DNA from: Alphaproteobacteria bacterium
GTDB lineage: Bacteria > Pseudomonadota > Alphaproteobacteria > GCA-2731375
Assembly (NCBI GenBank): GCA_028281075.1
Contig: JANQKO010000099.1
Span: 1-26,789, forward strand
Length of the DNA: 26,789 bases
Reading direction: 5' to 3'
In this document: piece after piece, positions 25,102 to 26,789 of the stretch
How positions within the stretch are numbered: the stretch's first letter is position 1
How the letters are laid out: each line of letters opens with the position of its first letter
Notes under the pieces: model-generated
What the model was told of the DNA's origin: nothing
The model's database searches: none
The model's input: only the letters and a program-made list of their open reading frames with translations
Translations under genes and position numbers: made by a program

Positions 25102-25732
25102 GGCGCATCGGGCGCGAATCGCCGAACGCCTGAAGCCGGACGCCGATGACCTGAACGGCTGGACCGCGCCGGCGCCGACCGGCGATTTCGACCTGAACCC
25201 GGTGCTGCGCGGCGAACTGCGGCCGGACCGGCACCTGCGGCCGGCCGCCGTGCTGGTGCCGATCGTCGAGCATGCGGGCCGGCCGACCGTGCTGCTGACA
25301 CTGCGCACCGATCATCTGGAGCATCACGCCGGCCAGGTCAGCTTTCCCGGCGGCCGGGTCGAGGAACAGGACCGGCATCCCCTGGATACGGCGCTGCGCG
25401 AGACCGAGGAGGAGATCGGCCTGACGCGCGCCCATATCGAGCTCGGTGGTTATCTCGACACCTACGAGACCGGCACCGGCTTCCGGATCACGCCGGTCGT
25501 CGGCTTCGTGCGTCCCGGCTTCGCGCTGGCGCCGGACGATTTCGAGGTGGCGGCGGTGTTCGAGGTGCCGCTCGACTTCCTGTTCGATCCCGCCAACCAC
25601 CAGCGGCACAGCCGGACCTGGAACGGCGTCGAGCGGCATTACCATGCCATGCCGTATGGCGATTACTACATATGGGGGGCGACGGCGGGCATGCTGATGA
25701 ACCTTTACCGTCGCGTCCACGGTTTTTTGTAA
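25094..25732 (+). CDS. Nudix hydrolase, CoA pyrophosphatase type
   Basis: A 212-residue Nudix hydrolase of the CoA/acyl-CoA pyrophosphatase group, which cleaves CoA to 4'-phosphopantetheine and 3',5'-ADP. The Nudix box spans 87-110: GG start, Asp93 at the usual Glu position (common in this subgroup), then RETEEEIGL. Just before it is the CoA-type motif LRTDHLEHHAGQVSFPGG (70-87), which separates these from other Nudix enzymes. The C-terminal WGATAGMLMNL is also typical. The gene begins 8 bases inside the end of DUF1285. A role in recycling CoA or trimming acyl-CoA is likely. Confidence 0.93.
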   Translation: MTEAHRARIAERLKPDADDLNGWTAPAPTGDFDLNPVLRGELRPDRHLRPAAVLVPIVEHAGRPTVLLTLRTDHLEHHAGQVSFPGGRVEEQDRHPLDTALRETEEEIGLTRAHIELGGYLDTYETGTGFRITPVVGFVRPGFALAPDDFEVAAVFEVPLDFLFDPANHQRHSRTWNGVERHYHAMPYGDYYIWGATAGMLMNLYRRVHGFL

Positions 25733-25746
25733 GGGGGTCGCCGCCG

Positions 25747-26010
25747 ATGGTTCGCAAGCTCGTTCTGCACCTGCTGCCGTTTCTACTGCCGTTTATCGCT
25801 TTCCTGATCTACGCGGTCCTGACGCGGCGCGCGCAGCGCAAGGGGTCGTTGTGGGCGGACACGCCCTATTTCTGGCTGACCAGCAGCGGCCTGATGCTGG
25901 TGATCGCCGGCCTGGTCACGGCCGCGGTGATCGGCGGCGATCCGCCCGGCGGCACCTACGTGCCGGCCACCGTCGTCGACGGCGAGGTGGTACCGGGCCG
26001 CGTCGAGTAG
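25747..26010 (+). CDS. DUF6111 family small membrane protein
   Basis: An 87-residue protein with two membrane helices (about 6-26 and 46-64) separated by a positively charged RRAQRKGSLWADTPYFWL loop, and a short acidic C-terminal tail. It matches the small alphaproteobacterial DUF6111 proteins that lie between a Nudix gene and the CCA-adding enzyme. The frame is open back to 25672, but AAGGGGG upstream supports the ATG at 25747. Function is unknown; an inner-membrane accessory role is all that can be said. Confidence 0.82.
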   Translation: MVRKLVLHLLPFLLPFIAFLIYAVLTRRAQRKGSLWADTPYFWLTSSGLMLVIAGLVTAAVIGGDPPGGTYVPATVVDGEVVPGRVE

Positions 26011-26023
26011 CGGCCGCGCGGCG

Positions 26024-26789
26024 ATGCAGTCCGCCGGCCGCCTGGCGCCGCAGCCCTGGATGACGGCGCCGGAGACGGCGGCGGTTCTGGCGGCGCTCAT
26101 GGCCGGCGGCGCCGTTGCCCGCTTCGTCGGCGGCTGCGTGCGCGACGCGCTGCTGGGCCGGCCCGTCAGCGACGTCGATATCGCCACCACCGGTGCCGCC
26201 GAGGACAATATCCGCCGACTCCGGACGGCCGGCATCAAGGCCGTGCCGGCCGGCCTCGAGCACGGCACGCTGACGGCCGTGCGCGGCCGCCGGCATTTCG
26301 AGATCACCACGCTCAGGCGCGACGTCGAGACCGACGGCCGGCATGCCCGCGTCGCCTATACCGACGACTGGGCGGCGGACGCGGCGCGGCGTGACCTGAC
26401 CATGAACGCGCTCTACGCCGATGCCGACGGCACGCTCTATGATCCCGTGCGCGGGCGGGCCGACCTGGCGGCGGGCCGTGTCCGTTTCGTCGGCGACGCC
26501 GCCACGCGCATCGCCGAGGACCGGCTCCGGATTCTGCGGTTCTTCCGCTTCCACGCCTGGTACGGCCGGGGCGCGCCGGCGGCCGACGCGCTGGCCGCCT
26601 GCACGGCCGCGGCGCCGGAGATCGCGCGCCTCTCGGCCGAGCGCATCCGGGTCGAGATGCTGAAGCTGCTGGCGGCGCCCGCCGCGCCCGCGGTCGTCCG
26701 GCTGATGGCGGCCGCCGGCGTGCTGCCCCAGGTGCTGCCCGGCCCGGCCGACCTCGACGCGCTCGATCGTCTCGCCGCCCTGGAGGACC
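26024..26789 (+). CDS. CCA tRNA nucleotidyltransferase, partial (runs off window)
   Basis: The first 255 residues of a class II CCA-adding enzyme/poly(A) polymerase family protein, which adds or repairs the 3' CCA of tRNA. The head domain is well conserved: FVGGCVRDALLGR (34-46), the metal-binding DVDIAT (Asp50, Asp52), EHGTLTAVRG, and RRDLTMNALYAD (122-133). The neck-domain motif EDRLRILRFFRFHAWYG (165-181) follows. No stop occurs before the window end. The start ATG at 26024 is 13 bases after the DUF6111 stop with no clear ribosome-binding site; the next Met is at residue 13. It is probably co-transcribed with the Nudix gene and DUF6111. Confidence 0.95.
   Translation, partial: MQSAGRLAPQPWMTAPETAAVLAALMAGGAVARFVGGCVRDALLGRPVSDVDIATTGAAEDNIRRLRTAGIKAVPAGLEHGTLTAVRGRRHFEITTLRRDVETDGRHARVAYTDDWAADAARRDLTMNALYADADGTLYDPVRGRADLAAGRVRFVGDAATRIAEDRLRILRFFRFHAWYGRGAPAADALAACTAAAPEIARLSAERIRVEMLKLLAAPAAPAVVRLMAAAGVLPQVLPGPADLDALDRLAALED

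Overview
This is a very GC-rich, gene-dense stretch of bacterial chromosome. The families present point to an alphaproteobacterium, most likely Rhodospirillales-like: a MoxR/DUF58/DUF4159 membrane operon next to DUF1285, a CoA-type Nudix hydrolase, DUF6111 and the CCA-adding enzyme, plus abundant CoA-thioester enzymes. That placement rests on gene content and order, not on a marker gene. I see no rRNA, tRNA, CRISPR array, insertion sequence or prophage. No gap without a gene exceeds 300 bases; the largest (2343-2596, 16927-17135 and 10642-10860) hold short repeats, nothing recognisable, and terminators respectively.

Layout. 1-98: start of an unrecognised minus-strand gene. 239-2342: a GNAT acetyltransferase converging on a two-gene minus-strand operon (secreted Cys-containing protein, then a ChrR-like double cupin). 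2597-4527: an amidase-signature hydrolase diverging from a YjbQ-family protein. 4714-7093: a citrate synthase fused to an N-terminal helix-turn-helix, diverging from a second citrate synthase across an AT-rich gap full of TTGAT/ATCAA half-sites. 7147-10641: PhyH-type dioxygenase, glutathionyl-hydroquinone reductase-like GST, a polytopic membrane protein and a periplasmic YceI protein, closed by two strong hairpins. 10861-13111: a GT87-type membrane glycosyltransferase overlapping a GT2 polyprenyl-phosphate-type glycosyltransferase. 13247-16926: crotonase plus class III CoA-transferase on the plus strand, converging on a minus-strand SDR plus flavin-reductase-like pair. 17136-17891: a GNAT gene whose frame has no stop at the expected end and runs into the opposite gene. 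17643-24421: the four-gene operon MoxR ATPase, DUF58, DUF4159 and a VWA-like membrane protein, transcribed leftward. 24523-26789: DUF1285, Nudix CoA pyrophosphatase, DUF6111 and a CCA tRNA nucleotidyltransferase cut by the window edge.

The most interesting candidate system is the citrate synthase pair: an apparently catalytically complete citrate synthase carrying its own DNA-binding domain, facing a paralogue across a promoter with several inverted half-sites. This suggests a metabolite-sensing or self-regulating enzyme-repressor. The second item is a roughly 86-90 bp inverted-repeat element, present twice at 92% identity, each copy in the gap between two convergent genes, with a degenerate relative elsewhere.
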